From an uncultured Pelagibacteraceae bacterium (lineage in GTDB: Bacteria; Pseudomonadota; Alphaproteobacteria; Pelagibacterales; Pelagibacteraceae): 60,353 nt of DNA. Shown here one piece after another: positions 41,222 to 51,901 of the stretch. The notes below the pieces were generated by a model. The model did no database searches. It was not told the DNA's origin and saw only the letters and a program-made list of their open reading frames with translations. The stretch lies in contig CACBWM010000007.1 of the NCBI GenBank assembly GCA_902542975.1, positions 1 through 60,353 of the forward strand, read 5' to 3'. The position numbers and the translations under genes were made by a program. Every line of letters begins with the position of its first letter. Position 1 is the stretch's first letter.

Positions 41222-42331
41222 CTAATTTAATTTTCTTTTAGTCAAATTTAATATTATTCCAGTTAAAATTGATGTTCCAACTATCGAAGAACCACCATAA
41301 CTTATAAATGGCATAGTCATACCTGTGGTTGGGAGCATTCTGATATTAACTCCAATGTGTATAAAGGTTTGTAAAAGTATTATTGAAATACTTCCAACTA
41401 ATATAAGTTTATAATTATTATTTTTTGTAAAATTTATTTTTTTTAAAACTCTATAAGAGAATACTAAATAGAGTAGTATTATACCTATTAAAATTATTAC
41501 TCCAAATTCTTCAGCAATCACAGAAATTATATAATCCGTATGAGCTTCTGGTATTCTTGAATTTAAAGTTCCTTCTCCAATACCTTTTCCAAAAAAACCT
41601 CCACTAGATATTGCATCGCTTGCTTTATCAGCCTGGTAATTATTACCGCTAGAAGTATCTAAAAATGACATTAATCTTATTCTTATGTATTCGAATTTAG
41701 GCACTAAAAAGACTAAAAAAAGAGTTAATGAACATACTGTTGATATTGAGATTGCAAAAAGAAATAAATTTATTCCTGAAACAAAAATGATAGCCAACCA
41801 AACAGAGATTATTAATAATGTTTGTCCTAAGTCTGGTTGTGATAAAAGTAAAATAATAATTGGGACTAAAACGGCTGAACTCATAAGATATTTTAAGTAG
41901 AGATTTTTTCTTTCTAATGAAATTATTAGTGAAATAACAATCACGAAAAAAGGTTTTAAGGTCTCAATTGGCTGAAATCTAGGTAATGAGCCAATATCTA
42001 ACCATCTCTTTGAACCTTTAACCTCTACTCCTATTAAAGGAACTAGAAATAAGGAAATAAATGAGATTAAAAATAATACAACTGATAACTTAATTAAAAT
42101 TTTCTGATCTAGTAAAGATAATATCAAAATTAGAAATATTCCTATACTAACAAAAGTTAGATGTTTCAAAAAAAAATAGTAGGAATTTGTATTTAATTTG
42201 TCTGATGCTATTATTGAAGTTGAAACTAAAGAAAAAAATAAACCTAAAGAAAATAATAGACTTATTACCAAAAAAATTGTCTTATCAATATTTTTCCACC
42301 AATCATAAAATGTATCAGAATAATTATTCAT
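41222..42331 (-). CDS. ftsW: Lipid II polymerase FtsW
   Basis: SEDS-family glycosyltransferase of the divisome, with about ten TM helices. 369 residues. Family features include KGSKRWLDIGSLPRFQPIETLKPFFVI, LLSQPDLGQTLLI, the loop QADKASDAISSGGFFGKGIGEG, PEAHTDYIISVIAEEFG, and MPFISYGGSSIVGT near the C-terminus. It shares one base with murD. Confidence 0.95.
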   Translation of the reverse strand: MNNYSDTFYDWWKNIDKTIFLVISLLFSLGLFFSLVSTSIIASDKLNTNSYYFFLKHLTFVSIGIFLILILSLLDQKILIKLSVVLFLISFISLFLVPLIGVEVKGSKRWLDIGSLPRFQPIETLKPFFVIVISLIISLERKNLYLKYLMSSAVLVPIIILLLSQPDLGQTLLIISVWLAIIFVSGINLFLFAISISTVCSLTLFLVFLVPKFEYIRIRLMSFLDTSSGNNYQADKASDAISSGGFFGKGIGEGTLNSRIPEAHTDYIISVIAEEFGVIILIGIILLYLVFSYRVLKKINFTKNNNYKLILVGSISIILLQTFIHIGVNIRMLPTTGMTMPFISYGGSSIVGTSILTGIILNLTKRKLN

Positions 42332-43617
42332 TAAATTGATAAATACCTTTTAACTAGCATATTAAATTTTTTACCCCTATCTTCAAAATTTTTATATTGA
42401 TCAAAAGATGCGGCTGAAGGACTAAATAAAATTATAGCTTTTGTTCTTATATTCTGAAACTTAGGAATTAATTTAAAAGTTGATTTTAGATCTTTTGACA
42501 AAGTAACTTTAAACTTATTTTTGAATAGTTTTGAAAAAATATATCTATCTTTTCCATAAATATATGCCTCTAAGTTTTTATAGTACTTTTTATTTAACTT
42601 AAATTTATCTCCTAATTTAAATAATCCTCCCAAAATCCAAAATATTTTTTCATTTGTTTCTAGAAATGGAATAGTTGAAGATAAAGTTGTTGATTTAGAA
42701 TCATTTACAATTTTTAAATATTTGGAGTTATAAATAACCTCTTGCCTAAATTTCAGAGACTTAAAATTATTTATGGTTTTTATAACAGTTTTTAAGTTAA
42801 GTTGCATGAATTTTGATAGTTCAAATAAAAAATTTAAATTTTCAAAGTTTGCTGAATTTATAAAATTGCTATTATTTAATTTATTTTTTAAACGTTTATA
42901 TTTATCTCTAGTTACAAATATTATTTTAGATTTAATATTTTTAGATCTTAATAATTTCTTTAATAGATTATTATTCGATATTAACGCTACATCATTTTCA
43001 TTTTGTTTTGTTACGCATTTTAATTTTGATAATGCATAGTTCCTCATTGTATTATGTCTTTCTAAATGATCGGGGGAAATATTAATAATTAAAGAAAATT
43101 TTGATTTGAAATATTTGCTATAAGCTAATTGATATGAGGAAGCTTCAACTACAAAAATAGTTTTTTTTGTAACTTTTATTTCTTTTAAAATAGGGTTCCC
43201 AATATTGCCTGTTAACCTTACATCATAATTATGATTTTTTAAAATTTCATATAATAATTTACTTGTAGTTGATTTTCCATTTGTGCCAGTAATTGTAATT
43301 GTTAAAACATCGGGATTAAACTTATAAAAAATATCTAAATCAGTAATAATTTTTTTTTTGTTCTTCTTTAAATAGTTAGATAACTGACATCTATTTATAT
43401 TAATACCAGGGCTTATAATTATATAATCAAAATTGTTATTTGATAATTTTGATTTCGAAATAAAAAATCTTTTAAATTTATTATTTAATTTTTTCCTATT
43501 ATCATCAAATATAAAACACTTATTTTTTTGTTTTAAATATTTGAATGAGGAAATTCCAGATTGTCCAAAACCATAAATTAAAAATTTTTTGCTTAAATTT
43601 TTATTTTTTAATTTCAT
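42331..43617 (-). CDS. murD: UDP-MurNAc-L-Ala-D-glutamate ligase
   Basis: Adds D-Glu to UDP-MurNAc-L-Ala. 428 residues with N-terminal KFLIYGFGQSGISS, ATP loop GTNGKST at 111-117, VEASSYQLAYS, NISPDHLERH and VNDSKSTTLSST in the C-terminal domain. The sequence is strongly lysine/asparagine-biased but the ligase motifs are all there. It shares one base with mraY. Confidence 0.95.
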   Translation of the reverse strand: MKLKNKNLSKKFLIYGFGQSGISSFKYLKQKNKCFIFDDNRKKLNNKFKRFFISKSKLSNNNFDYIIISPGININRCQLSNYLKKNKKKIITDLDIFYKFNPDVLTITITGTNGKSTTSKLLYEILKNHNYDVRLTGNIGNPILKEIKVTKKTIFVVEASSYQLAYSKYFKSKFSLIINISPDHLERHNTMRNYALSKLKCVTKQNENDVALISNNNLLKKLLRSKNIKSKIIFVTRDKYKRLKNKLNNSNFINSANFENLNFLFELSKFMQLNLKTVIKTINNFKSLKFRQEVIYNSKYLKIVNDSKSTTLSSTIPFLETNEKIFWILGGLFKLGDKFKLNKKYYKNLEAYIYGKDRYIFSKLFKNKFKVTLSKDLKSTFKLIPKFQNIRTKAIILFSPSAASFDQYKNFEDRGKKFNMLVKRYLSI

Positions 43618-44702
43618 TATCTAAGTTTTAAAGTTGCTAATCCAATCATCGCCAAAATAATTGAAATTATCCAAAACCTGATAACAACTGTTGACTCTGG
43701 CCACCCTTTTTTCTCAAAATGATGGTGGATAGGAGCCATTCTAAATATTCTTTTACCTGTCAATTTATAAGAAATAACTTGAACTATTACAGAAACAGCT
43801 TCTAAAACAAATAATCCTCCCGTTATCGCTAATACAATTTCGTGTTTAGTTATTATACCAACTGCTCCTAATGAACCTCCTAAAGATAACGATCCAGTAT
43901 CTCCCATAAAAATTTTTGCTGGTGGTGCATTAAACCAAAGAAATCCCAAACAAGCTCCAATTATTGATCCACAAAATATTGATGCTTCTCCAACTCCTTC
44001 TATGTAAGTAATTTGAAGATAATCTGAAAAAATAACATTACCTGATACGTAACTAATAAATGCAAAACAAGTAGCAACTAACATTACTGGGACTGTAGCC
44101 AATCCATCTAAACCATCAGTTAAATTAACTGCGTTTGATGCACCAACTAATACAAACATGTAAAAAGGAACAAAAAACCATCCAAGATTGATCACTAAAT
44201 TTTTGAAAAAAGGAAAATATAGATTATTTATTTCATCAGAATTACTTGTCGAATAAAGTATAAATATTCCAATTAAAGCTAAAACAATTTGTAAAGAGAA
44301 CTTAAATTTAGAAGAAATTCCTTGAGAACTTTTTAACTTTATTTTTTTGTAATCATCGTAGGCTCCTAACAATCCGAAAGATAAAGCAATGTAAATTAAA
44401 AACCAGATATATGGATTTGATAAATCACCCCACAACAATACACCTGAAAAAACACCCAATAATATAATTAGACCACCCATTGTTGGTGTTCCAATTTTTC
44501 TAATTATATGATCGCTTGGTCCATCTTCTCTAATCGGATTATGAATTTGTTTTGATGAAAAAAAATTAATTAATGGGTTTCCAACTAAAAAAACAACTAC
44601 CATAGCAGTAAACATTGAAAGTCCAGTTCTTACAGTTAAATATTTAAAAACATTGAGAAAACTAAATTGATCTACTAAAATTGAAAAAAGTTGGTATAAC
44701 AT
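43617..44702 (-). CDS. mraY: Phospho-MurNAc-pentapeptide transferase MraY
   Basis: Polytopic enzyme making lipid I from UDP-MurNAc-pentapeptide and undecaprenyl phosphate. 361 residues and about ten TM helices. Catalytic and magnesium sites include GAYDDYKKIK (Asp-Asp pair), NAVNLTDGLDGLA, and FMGDTGSLSLGG, with MAPIHHHFEKKGWPES close to the C-terminus. Confidence 0.97.
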   Translation of the reverse strand: MLYQLFSILVDQFSFLNVFKYLTVRTGLSMFTAMVVVFLVGNPLINFFSSKQIHNPIREDGPSDHIIRKIGTPTMGGLIILLGVFSGVLLWGDLSNPYIWFLIYIALSFGLLGAYDDYKKIKLKSSQGISSKFKFSLQIVLALIGIFILYSTSNSDEINNLYFPFFKNLVINLGWFFVPFYMFVLVGASNAVNLTDGLDGLATVPVMLVATCFAFISYVSGNVIFSDYLQITYIEGVGEASIFCGSIIGACLGFLWFNAPPAKIFMGDTGSLSLGGSLGAVGIITKHEIVLAITGGLFVLEAVSVIVQVISYKLTGKRIFRMAPIHHHFEKKGWPESTVVIRFWIISIILAMIGLATLKLR

Positions 44703-47530
44703 TAATTTTTTGATCCAATTTGTTTTATTATTTGGTTAAGTCCTGTTGAATTTGACCCTTTTATCATAAGGAAATCACCATTATTTAAATTATTTTTTAT
44801 TATATTAATTATATCATTAGTTGATTTAAGTATTTTTCCTCTTTTTTGTGTTCTAATTTTGTTAAATGTTTCGACAATATTATTCCCAAAAACAAACAAT
44901 TTTTTAAACTTTGCCTTATTAATATTTTTTGCAGCTTCAACATGATGTTTTTTTGAATATTTTCCTAATTCTAACATATCGCCTAATAATATAAATTTTT
45001 TATTTGGATTTATTTTTAAATTATCAAAATTCTTAATTGAGAAGTTCAGTGATAATGGATTTGAATTATAACTTTCATCTATAATATTTATTTTTTTTGA
45101 ATCAATAATAATTTTTTTTATATTTCCTCTACCGCTAGGTATTTTGTAATTGAGAAAGAAGTTACTTTTAATTTTATCAATAATATTTAGACTTTTGCAA
45201 ACTGCTACGGAAGCTAATATATTATTGATATAAGGTATTAAATTATTATTAATTTTAAATTTATATATTTTAAAGTTTACACTAATAAAAATAATACTAT
45301 TTTTCTTAGATTTATTTACCTTTGATAATCTAATGTCAGAATTTTTATGTTTTCCAAAAGAAATGATTTCTAAACTATTTTTATTTGCTAATTTTGAAAA
45401 AAAATCGAAAAATTTATCGTCTTTATTCAATATAATAGTTCCACTTTTTTTTATATTAAAAATAATCTCCGATTTAGCTTTAGCTATATCAAACAAAGTT
45501 CTAAAATTTTTAGCATGTGCATAGCTTATATTAGTAATAACTCCAATATCAGGTTTAATTATTTTTGATAAATAATCTATTTCTCCCTTCCTATCCATAC
45601 CAATTTCAAATATTCCATAAGATGTATATTTGTTTAAATTTGTTAAAGAAATTGGCAAACCAAATTTATTATTGAATGAATTTTTTGAAAAAATTGTGGG
45701 ATAACTTTTTTGTAGAGATTGTCCTAATAACTCTTTAAGTGAGGTCTTCCCAGAAGACCCCGTAATTGCAACTTGAGTTGCAAAAGATGAAACTCTTATT
45801 TTTTGAGATAATTTATTTAATAGTTCCAGAGTACTTTTAACATTAATTATTTTTTTGCCAGAATTTGAAGTATTTTGAAGTATTGCTAGTTTTGCACCAT
45901 TCTTTAAAGCCTCATCTGCAAATTTATTACCATCTAATCTCTTCCCCTTTATTCCAAAGAAAATTTTATTTTTATTCTTCCCTTTTGAATTTGTGCTTAT
46001 TCTTAAATTTTTTAAATTCTCTAATTTTTTGTTTTTTATAAGTTCTTTAAGTATATTCAATTTCCAATCTTTTGATGACAATCTATTTTTTATAATTATA
46101 GATTTTTTTATGTGGTCTCTGTCAGAAAATTTTTTTTCTTTAATGTATTCTTGAGTGCTTTCATGTCCTTTTCCTGCAATAATTAATACCTCATCAGATT
46201 TGCCATTTAAAATAGCTTTTCTTATAGCAAGTTTTCTTGATGGTATTTCAGTCATTTTAGAGGATGAAATTGACTGCTTAATGCTGTGTCTGATTTTTTT
46301 TGGATTTTCAGTCCTAGGATTATCGTCTGTAAGATAAATATGATTGCATAATTTGTTTGCAATTTTGCCCATAATTGGTCTTTTTTTTTTATCTCTTTCG
46401 CCTCCACATCCAAATACAATATTAATTTTCCTTAAACTAAACTGTTCTTTAACATTTTCTATGCAAGTTTTAAGAGCTTCAGGAGTATGCGCATAATCTA
46501 AAATTACTACACAATTATTATTAGTTTTTCCAATTAACTCAATTCTTCCTTCTGTTGATTTTATGTATTTAAGAATTTTTACAATATTTTCAATTTTTAA
46601 ATTGCTTTTAAGTGCTGCAGCGATCGCCATCATCAAATTTTTAATTTGGATTTTTCCAATTAAACTAGTTTTAAATTGATATTCTTTATTTTTATAAGAA
46701 AATTCTACAAGCTGATGGTTATTTAAAATTTTTATTGAAGTAATTTTTAAAAAACTATTTAATTTACCAATACTTAATAAATTTAATTTTTTTCTTTTTG
46801 CAATTTTTTTAAAAGTTTTTAGATATTTTGTGTCTTTATCAAATATTAAATTTCCATTTTTTTTTGTTAATTCATTAAATAAAATTAACTTCGAATTAAG
46901 ATAATTTTTATAATTTTTATGGTAATCTAAATGATCTCTACTTAAATTGGTAAATATAGAAGTGTTAAATTTAATTCCATGTAATCTTTTTTGATGTAAA
47001 CCATGACTTGAAGCTTCTAAAATTACATTTTCAATATTTTTATTCTTTAAATTTGAGAGTATTTTATTAATTGTAATGGTATCAACAGTTGTATTATTTA
47101 GTTTAGAACTTATACCATTTAATTTGACTCCCAAAGTTCCAATTGAAGCTACTTTTTTTTTGTTATATTTTAATATCTGGTAATAAAAATTAACAATAGA
47201 AGATTTGCCGTTAGTTCCGGTTACTGCAATTATGTTATTTGGTTTTTTATAGTAGTATTTTTTCACAAAATTAGATAAGGCTAACCTAGGATCACTTACC
47301 TTGATATAATATATGCCTTTATCAATACCTGTGTTAAACTTATTTGATACAATTATTCTAGCTCCTTTTGATATGGCCTCATTTATGAAATGATTTCCAT
47401 TAAATTTACTTCCCTTAATTGCAAAAAATATATAATTTTTTTTAATTTTTTTTGAATTAAATTCGAACCCTTTAAAACTCTTATTACTAAAATCACTTTT
47501 TAGATTTTTAAAGAAGCTTTTTAATCTCAT
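44702..47530 (-). CDS. murEF: MurE-MurF fusion: meso-DAP ligase and D-Ala-D-Ala ligase in one chain
   Basis: A 942-residue protein that joins two consecutive ligases. Residues 1 to about 488 are MurE: ATP loop TGTNGKSS (about 104-111), STEGR, DYAHTPEAL and DNPR at 403-406, the meso-diaminopimelate specificity motif. From about 490 to 942 it is MurF: FFGIKGKRLDGN, ATP loop GSSGKTS at 591-597, EIGMDRKGEI and DESYNSNPLS. The MurF N-terminus is slightly short. No internal stop or frameshift separates the halves. It lies where separate murE and murF normally sit and abuts mraY with a one-base overlap. Confidence 0.95.
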   Translation of the reverse strand: MRLKSFFKNLKSDFSNKSFKGFEFNSKKIKKNYIFFAIKGSKFNGNHFINEAISKGARIIVSNKFNTGIDKGIYYIKVSDPRLALSNFVKKYYYKKPNNIIAVTGTNGKSSIVNFYYQILKYNKKKVASIGTLGVKLNGISSKLNNTTVDTITINKILSNLKNKNIENVILEASSHGLHQKRLHGIKFNTSIFTNLSRDHLDYHKNYKNYLNSKLILFNELTKKNGNLIFDKDTKYLKTFKKIAKRKKLNLLSIGKLNSFLKITSIKILNNHQLVEFSYKNKEYQFKTSLIGKIQIKNLMMAIAAALKSNLKIENIVKILKYIKSTEGRIELIGKTNNNCVVILDYAHTPEALKTCIENVKEQFSLRKINIVFGCGGERDKKKRPIMGKIANKLCNHIYLTDDNPRTENPKKIRHSIKQSISSSKMTEIPSRKLAIRKAILNGKSDEVLIIAGKGHESTQEYIKEKKFSDRDHIKKSIIIKNRLSSKDWKLNILKELIKNKKLENLKNLRISTNSKGKNKNKIFFGIKGKRLDGNKFADEALKNGAKLAILQNTSNSGKKIINVKSTLELLNKLSQKIRVSSFATQVAITGSSGKTSLKELLGQSLQKSYPTIFSKNSFNNKFGLPISLTNLNKYTSYGIFEIGMDRKGEIDYLSKIIKPDIGVITNISYAHAKNFRTLFDIAKAKSEIIFNIKKSGTIILNKDDKFFDFFSKLANKNSLEIISFGKHKNSDIRLSKVNKSKKNSIIFISVNFKIYKFKINNNLIPYINNILASVAVCKSLNIIDKIKSNFFLNYKIPSGRGNIKKIIIDSKKINIIDESYNSNPLSLNFSIKNFDNLKINPNKKFILLGDMLELGKYSKKHHVEAAKNINKAKFKKLFVFGNNIVETFNKIRTQKRGKILKSTNDIINIIKNNLNNGDFLMIKGSNSTGLNQIIKQIGSKN

Positions 47531-47541
47531 ATTAAAATTTC

Positions 47542-49173
47542 TTAATACTTTATGGCTAAAATAGGCCCAATTTTTTCAATTATATTTCTAGCAACTTCAA
47601 CAGAGGTCCAACCAGCTGTGTTATAGGGTGTTCCAACTATCTTCCTCTCTTTACCATCATTGTAATTATAGACATAAGTTTCACTTAACTTTGGTTCGTC
47701 TAATAAAACAATTAACACGTATTTTGGCGAAGGAACTGGAAAAATCGAAGCAAAAGTATTAATTTTTTTTTTCGAATATTTGCCATCAATTGATTTTTGT
47801 GCAGTTCCAGTTTTTCCTGCTATTTGGTAGCCTTTAATATTCGCTAAATTAGCAGTTCCTTGTTCTGAAGTTACAATTTTTCTCAATATGTCGTTAATCT
47901 TATTTGAAGTTTCTTTAGTTATTACTTGTTCGCCTTTTTCATAATTTTTCTCATTTTTAATTAAAGTTGGTTTAATTTTATAACCACCATTTGCGATTAT
48001 CGCATAAGCTTTTGCAAGTTGTAGTGGTGTAGTTGTTATACCATGTCCATAAGCCGATGTGGCTAATTTGCATTTACCCCAATTAAAAGGGATTGGTTCA
48101 CCAACTTCTTCAATATCAAATTCTGTTTTTTTTAATAAATCTAAATCGTCTAAAAATTTTTTAAAATTCTCAAGCCCAACTCTCTGTGCAATTTTAATTG
48201 AACCTATGTTCCCAGATCTAATTAATATTTCTTCTGCAGTAAGATTTGACGGAATATCCAGGTCATATTCAGAGATTGATCTTCCAGCACATTTTATTTT
48301 TTTTGGTAAATTTTCAAAAAGAGTATCTTCTTTAATAACATTTTGTTTGAATCCAGCAGCTATTGTAAATGTTTTAAAAACTGAACCAAGTTCATAAACA
48401 GCTTTTGTTGATCTATTAATAAATTTTTTATCAGAAATATTTTCTCTTTTGTTTAGATCATAATCTGGCAGAGAAACCATCGAGATAATTTCACCATTGT
48501 TGATATTCATTAAAATAGCTGTGCTTCCATAACTATTAAAAATGTCTTGATATTTTAGTAACTCTTGTCTTGTTAAATATTGTATTTCGGTATCTAAAGT
48601 AAGTTTTAAAGGTTTATTAGATGTTGTTAATTCATAATCAAAAGATTTCTCTATACCTGATACTCCGTTATTATCTGTATCAATCTGTCCCAATATATGG
48701 CTAAAAAGATTACCGTTAGGGTAAACACGTGCAATCTTTTCTTCCTCTTTAAATGATTTTTCACCCAATAATTTTATTTTTTCAAGTTTTTCTGGAGATA
48801 TTTTTTTTTTTACATAAAAAAATTTTTTTCCATTTATTTCCTTTTCAAATTTTTTATCAGGAAAGATTAATCTTAATGAAATTAATAATTTTTCTTTATT
48901 AATTAAATTATTTGGATTAATGCCTAAATTAGTCACTCTCACTGTTTTAGCAATAATATTTCCATTTCTATCCATTATAGATGCTCTATATTTTTCTTTT
49001 TCTTTTATAACTGGTATTTCGTTTACTTTTTTAAAACCTAAATAGATGGTTTTAGATGTAAAAATTATTGTAATTAAAAAAAAAACAAAAAAAATAAAAG
49101 ATATGCGCTCAAAGGATATTTTTAGATTTGAATTATTTTTTTCAAATTTGAAATTTTCCTCAATATTATTCAT
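47542..49173 (-). CDS. ftsI: Division-specific transpeptidase FtsI (PBP3)
   Basis: Class B penicillin-binding protein that cross-links septal peptidoglycan. 543 residues: one TM helix (about 25-47), a pedestal domain beginning RASIMDRNGNIIAKT, and the transpeptidase domain with active-site Ser264 (SVFK), SGN at 320-322 and KTG at 454-456. It overlaps ftsL by 8 bp. Confidence 0.96.
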   Translation of the reverse strand: MNNIEENFKFEKNNSNLKISFERISFIFFVFFLITIIFTSKTIYLGFKKVNEIPVIKEKEKYRASIMDRNGNIIAKTVRVTNLGINPNNLINKEKLLISLRLIFPDKKFEKEINGKKFFYVKKKISPEKLEKIKLLGEKSFKEEEKIARVYPNGNLFSHILGQIDTDNNGVSGIEKSFDYELTTSNKPLKLTLDTEIQYLTRQELLKYQDIFNSYGSTAILMNINNGEIISMVSLPDYDLNKRENISDKKFINRSTKAVYELGSVFKTFTIAAGFKQNVIKEDTLFENLPKKIKCAGRSISEYDLDIPSNLTAEEILIRSGNIGSIKIAQRVGLENFKKFLDDLDLLKKTEFDIEEVGEPIPFNWGKCKLATSAYGHGITTTPLQLAKAYAIIANGGYKIKPTLIKNEKNYEKGEQVITKETSNKINDILRKIVTSEQGTANLANIKGYQIAGKTGTAQKSIDGKYSKKKINTFASIFPVPSPKYVLIVLLDEPKLSETYVYNYNDGKERKIVGTPYNTAGWTSVEVARNIIEKIGPILAIKY

Positions 49174-49441
49174 TTTTAAATATAAAAGTTTTTAAGTCTG
49201 TAATTTTTTTTTTTTTTAATTCTTTTTCAAAATATAATTGAGAGTACTCCATTAATTTATTTGGCGATGTAAGATAATTATAATCCAGTAAAACTAACTC
49301 ATGAATCTCATTCAAAGCTCTAATATTTTCTTGAGTTTCAAAAATTTTTTTATCAAGATTTTTTGTAGAATTTTTAATAAAAGTAGTTGAAATTATTAAA
49401 AAAATGATTGGAATAAATATAAGTATTTTTTTAAACATCAA
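49166..49441 (-). CDS. ftsL: Small bitopic division protein, FtsL-like
   Basis: 91 residues: a TM helix (about 4-22) and a coiled-coil-type periplasmic helix with IRALNEIHELVLLDYNYLTSPNKLMEYSQ cut here, where YNYLTSPNKL is a common alphaproteobacterial FtsL feature. The call rests on size, topology and its place between rsmH (11 bp overlap) and ftsI (8 bp overlap). FtsL usually works with FtsB and FtsQ; no ftsB is in this window. Confidence 0.8.
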   Translation of the reverse strand: MMFKKILIFIPIIFLIISTTFIKNSTKNLDKKIFETQENIRALNEIHELVLLDYNYLTSPNKLMEYSQLYFEKELKKKKITDLKTFIFKNE

Positions 49442-50423
49442 AATTTAAATTTTCTATATCTTTTAAATAATTAAAATTATTTACAAATTTTTTAAAATCA
49501 CATCCATTTTCTAATTTGTAAGCAAATCTAAGTTTTGCTGATCTCGATGGTGGATTTATTCTAACCTCACTAGACGAAGGTATTATTGGTTTTTTTTTGA
49601 TTAAATTAAAATATTTTTTTGCCGTAATACTTTTGGGTAAATACCTGGAAGAATTCTTTATTTCTGAATATTCTTTAAAAAAGAACTTTACTATTTTATC
49701 CTCAATCGAGTGAAAAGTTACGACTACTATTGCTCCGCCAATTGGTAAAATATTGTAGGCTTTTATTAAACCATTTATTAGCTCTGTTATTTCTTTGTTT
49801 ACAAAAATTCTAAGTGCTTGAAAAATTTTAGTAGATTTATTTTTTCCACTTTTATTTTTTTTAATACTTTCTACAATTTCTACAAGATTTTCAGTTTCAA
49901 TTATTTTATTTTTTCTTAATTGTACAATTTTCTTTGATATTTGTTTTGCATATTTTTCATCACCAAAATATTTAAAAATTTTAAAAAGTCCTTGCTCACT
50001 CATTTTTGAAATGACTTCATCACAAGAAAAATCATTTAAGCCCATTCTCATGTCTAGCTTTCCCTTGCTTTTGAAAGAAAGACCTCTATTTAGATCAGAA
50101 ATCTGATTTAATGAATATCCTAAGTCAAATATAATTGCTTTAATATTATCTTCTTTGATTTTGTCGATATCTGAAAATTTGATGTTATAAAACTTAAATC
50201 TTTTTTTGTACTTTGTCTGTAATTTAGTAGCGATACTATTAACAGAATTATCTCTATCTAATGCTATTATATTATTTGAATTATCCTCTAATATTTTTTT
50301 TGAATAGCCGCCTGCGCCGAATGTACAATCGATAAATGTGCCACCATAAAGAGGGGAAATAATACTAACTAATTCGTTTAGTAATACTGGAAAATGTTTT
50401 TCCAGATTTATGGTGGCATTCAT
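49431..50423 (-). CDS. rsmH: 16S rRNA (cytosine1402-N4)-methyltransferase RsmH
   Basis: 330 residues. N-terminal HFPVLLNELVSII, SAM site FIDCTFGAGGYS, FDLGYSLNQI, and SFKSKGKLDMRMG with the C-terminal VVTFHSIEDKIVKFFF and KPIIPSSSEVRINPPSRSAKLRFA, all standard for MraW/RsmH. It follows ftsZ by 18 bp; in most genomes it directly follows mraZ. Confidence 0.95.
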   Translation of the reverse strand: MNATINLEKHFPVLLNELVSIISPLYGGTFIDCTFGAGGYSKKILEDNSNNIIALDRDNSVNSIATKLQTKYKKRFKFYNIKFSDIDKIKEDNIKAIIFDLGYSLNQISDLNRGLSFKSKGKLDMRMGLNDFSCDEVISKMSEQGLFKIFKYFGDEKYAKQISKKIVQLRKNKIIETENLVEIVESIKKNKSGKNKSTKIFQALRIFVNKEITELINGLIKAYNILPIGGAIVVVTFHSIEDKIVKFFFKEYSEIKNSSRYLPKSITAKKYFNLIKKKPIIPSSSEVRINPPSRSAKLRFAYKLENGCDFKKFVNNFNYLKDIENLNFDV

Positions 50424-50441
50424 TTATTTTTTCGAAGACCA

Positions 50442-51890
50442 TTAATTTTTTTGTCTTCTCAAAAATGCCGGAATTTCTAAATCTTCATCTTGCTCTAAAA
50501 CTGTCTCCTCTGACGAAGTTGATAACTCTTCATTAGCACCAGAATTAAATAATTCAGGAGTATCCTCATCGCTTAGGTCGAAATTCTCCAAACCATTATT
50601 TTCAGATGTTTGATCTTCAATATTATGCTCAAACTCAGAATTAATAGAACTAGCAATAGTCGCTTCCGTTTGCTCTAAAGACTCACTTACTAAAGTACTT
50701 GATGACTCATTTGCTTCATTGCTATCTATATTTTTGGAGCTCAAGTCATCATTTTTTACTTCTTCATCTATTTTAAGAGCATTAGCACCATTAGTAATGA
50801 TCGAACTGTTACTATTTGTAAAAGCAAATGATTGGGAGGACCCAGTGTTTGTAAATTCTGAATAACCTGGGTTTCTATTTTGTATTCTATGAACCATATT
50901 AATAACTGATTTAGGTTCGGGTTGCTGACCATCTAGAGCAGTAGCAACTATAGAAACTCTCATTAGCCCATCTAAACTATCATCGGTTATAGCTCCTATA
51001 ATTAATTCTGCCTCTGGATCTACTTCAGCTCTCACTTTATTAACAGCTTCGTCTACTTCAAATAATTTTAAATCCTTACCACCAGTGATATTAACTAACA
51101 AACCTTTTGCTCCCTTAAGCGAATAATCATCTATCAATGGATTATTAATCGCAGATTCAGCAGCTTTAACTGCTCTGCCTTCTCCTTCTGCTTGACCTGT
51201 TCCCATCATAGCTTTGCCCATTGAACTCATAACAGTTTCAACATCAGCAAAATCTAGGTTTATAAGACCAGGTCTAACCATTAAATCAGTTATACTTTGA
51301 ACACCATGAAGCAAAACATCATTTGATAAAGCAAAAGATTCTTCGAAAGTTGTTTGTTCACTTGCGATTTTGAATAAATTTTGGTTTGGAACAACTATAA
51401 TTGTATCAACATGTTTTCGAAGTTCTTCTAAACCTTGTTGAGCTTTTCTCATTCTTGAAGGACCTTCATACAAGAAAGGTAGAGTTATAACTCCAACTGT
51501 TAAGATATTAAGTTCTTTTGCAGCTCTTGCAATTACATGTGCGGATCCAGTTCCAGTTCCACCACCCATTCCGGCTGTGATGAAAACCATATTTGCACCC
51601 TGCAATATATTTACAATTTCATTTAAGGACTCGTCTGCAGCAGCTTGCCCAATATCTAGTTTTGCACCTGCTCCTAGTCCTTTAGTTAAATTTAATCCCA
51701 TTTGTATTTTTGTTTGCGCCTTACTTAATCTTAAATCTTGAGCATCAGTATTGACTGCAATAAACTCAACGCCCTGAAGGCCAGCGTCAATCATTCCATT
51801 GATTGCATTTCCGCCCGCACCTCCTACTCCTAATACTAGAATTCTAGGTTTCAGCTCTTTTATATCTGGTGTTTTAAAGTTTATTGTCAT
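50442..51890 (-). CDS. ftsZ: Cell division tubulin FtsZ
   Basis: GTPase forming the Z ring. 482 residues: [15 protein letters not shown] (21-33), tubulin signature GGGTGTGS (109-116), [11 protein letters not shown] (T7 region) and a long acidic linker (about 345-465) ending in the conserved C-terminal peptide EIPAFLRRQ that binds FtsA. Its GC content and codon use appear higher than the neighbouring mur genes, as expected for a highly expressed gene. It lies 11 bp after mraZ, not after ftsA, so it is the second gene of the cluster and likely driven by the mraZ promoter. Confidence 0.98.
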   Translation of the reverse strand: MTINFKTPDIKELKPRILVLGVGGAGGNAINGMIDAGLQGVEFIAVNTDAQDLRLSKAQTKIQMGLNLTKGLGAGAKLDIGQAAADESLNEIVNILQGANMVFITAGMGGGTGTGSAHVIARAAKELNILTVGVITLPFLYEGPSRMRKAQQGLEELRKHVDTIIVVPNQNLFKIASEQTTFEESFALSNDVLLHGVQSITDLMVRPGLINLDFADVETVMSSMGKAMMGTGQAEGEGRAVKAAESAINNPLIDDYSLKGAKGLLVNITGGKDLKLFEVDEAVNKVRAEVDPEAELIIGAITDDSLDGLMRVSIVATALDGQQPEPKSVINMVHRIQNRNPGYSEFTNTGSSQSFAFTNSNSSIITNGANALKIDEEVKNDDLSSKNIDSNEANESSSTLVSESLEQTEATIASSINSEFEHNIEDQTSENNGLENFDLSDEDTPELFNSGANEELSTSSEETVLEQDEDLEIPAFLRRQKN

Positions 51891-51901
51891 TTTTTCCCCT
51901 T

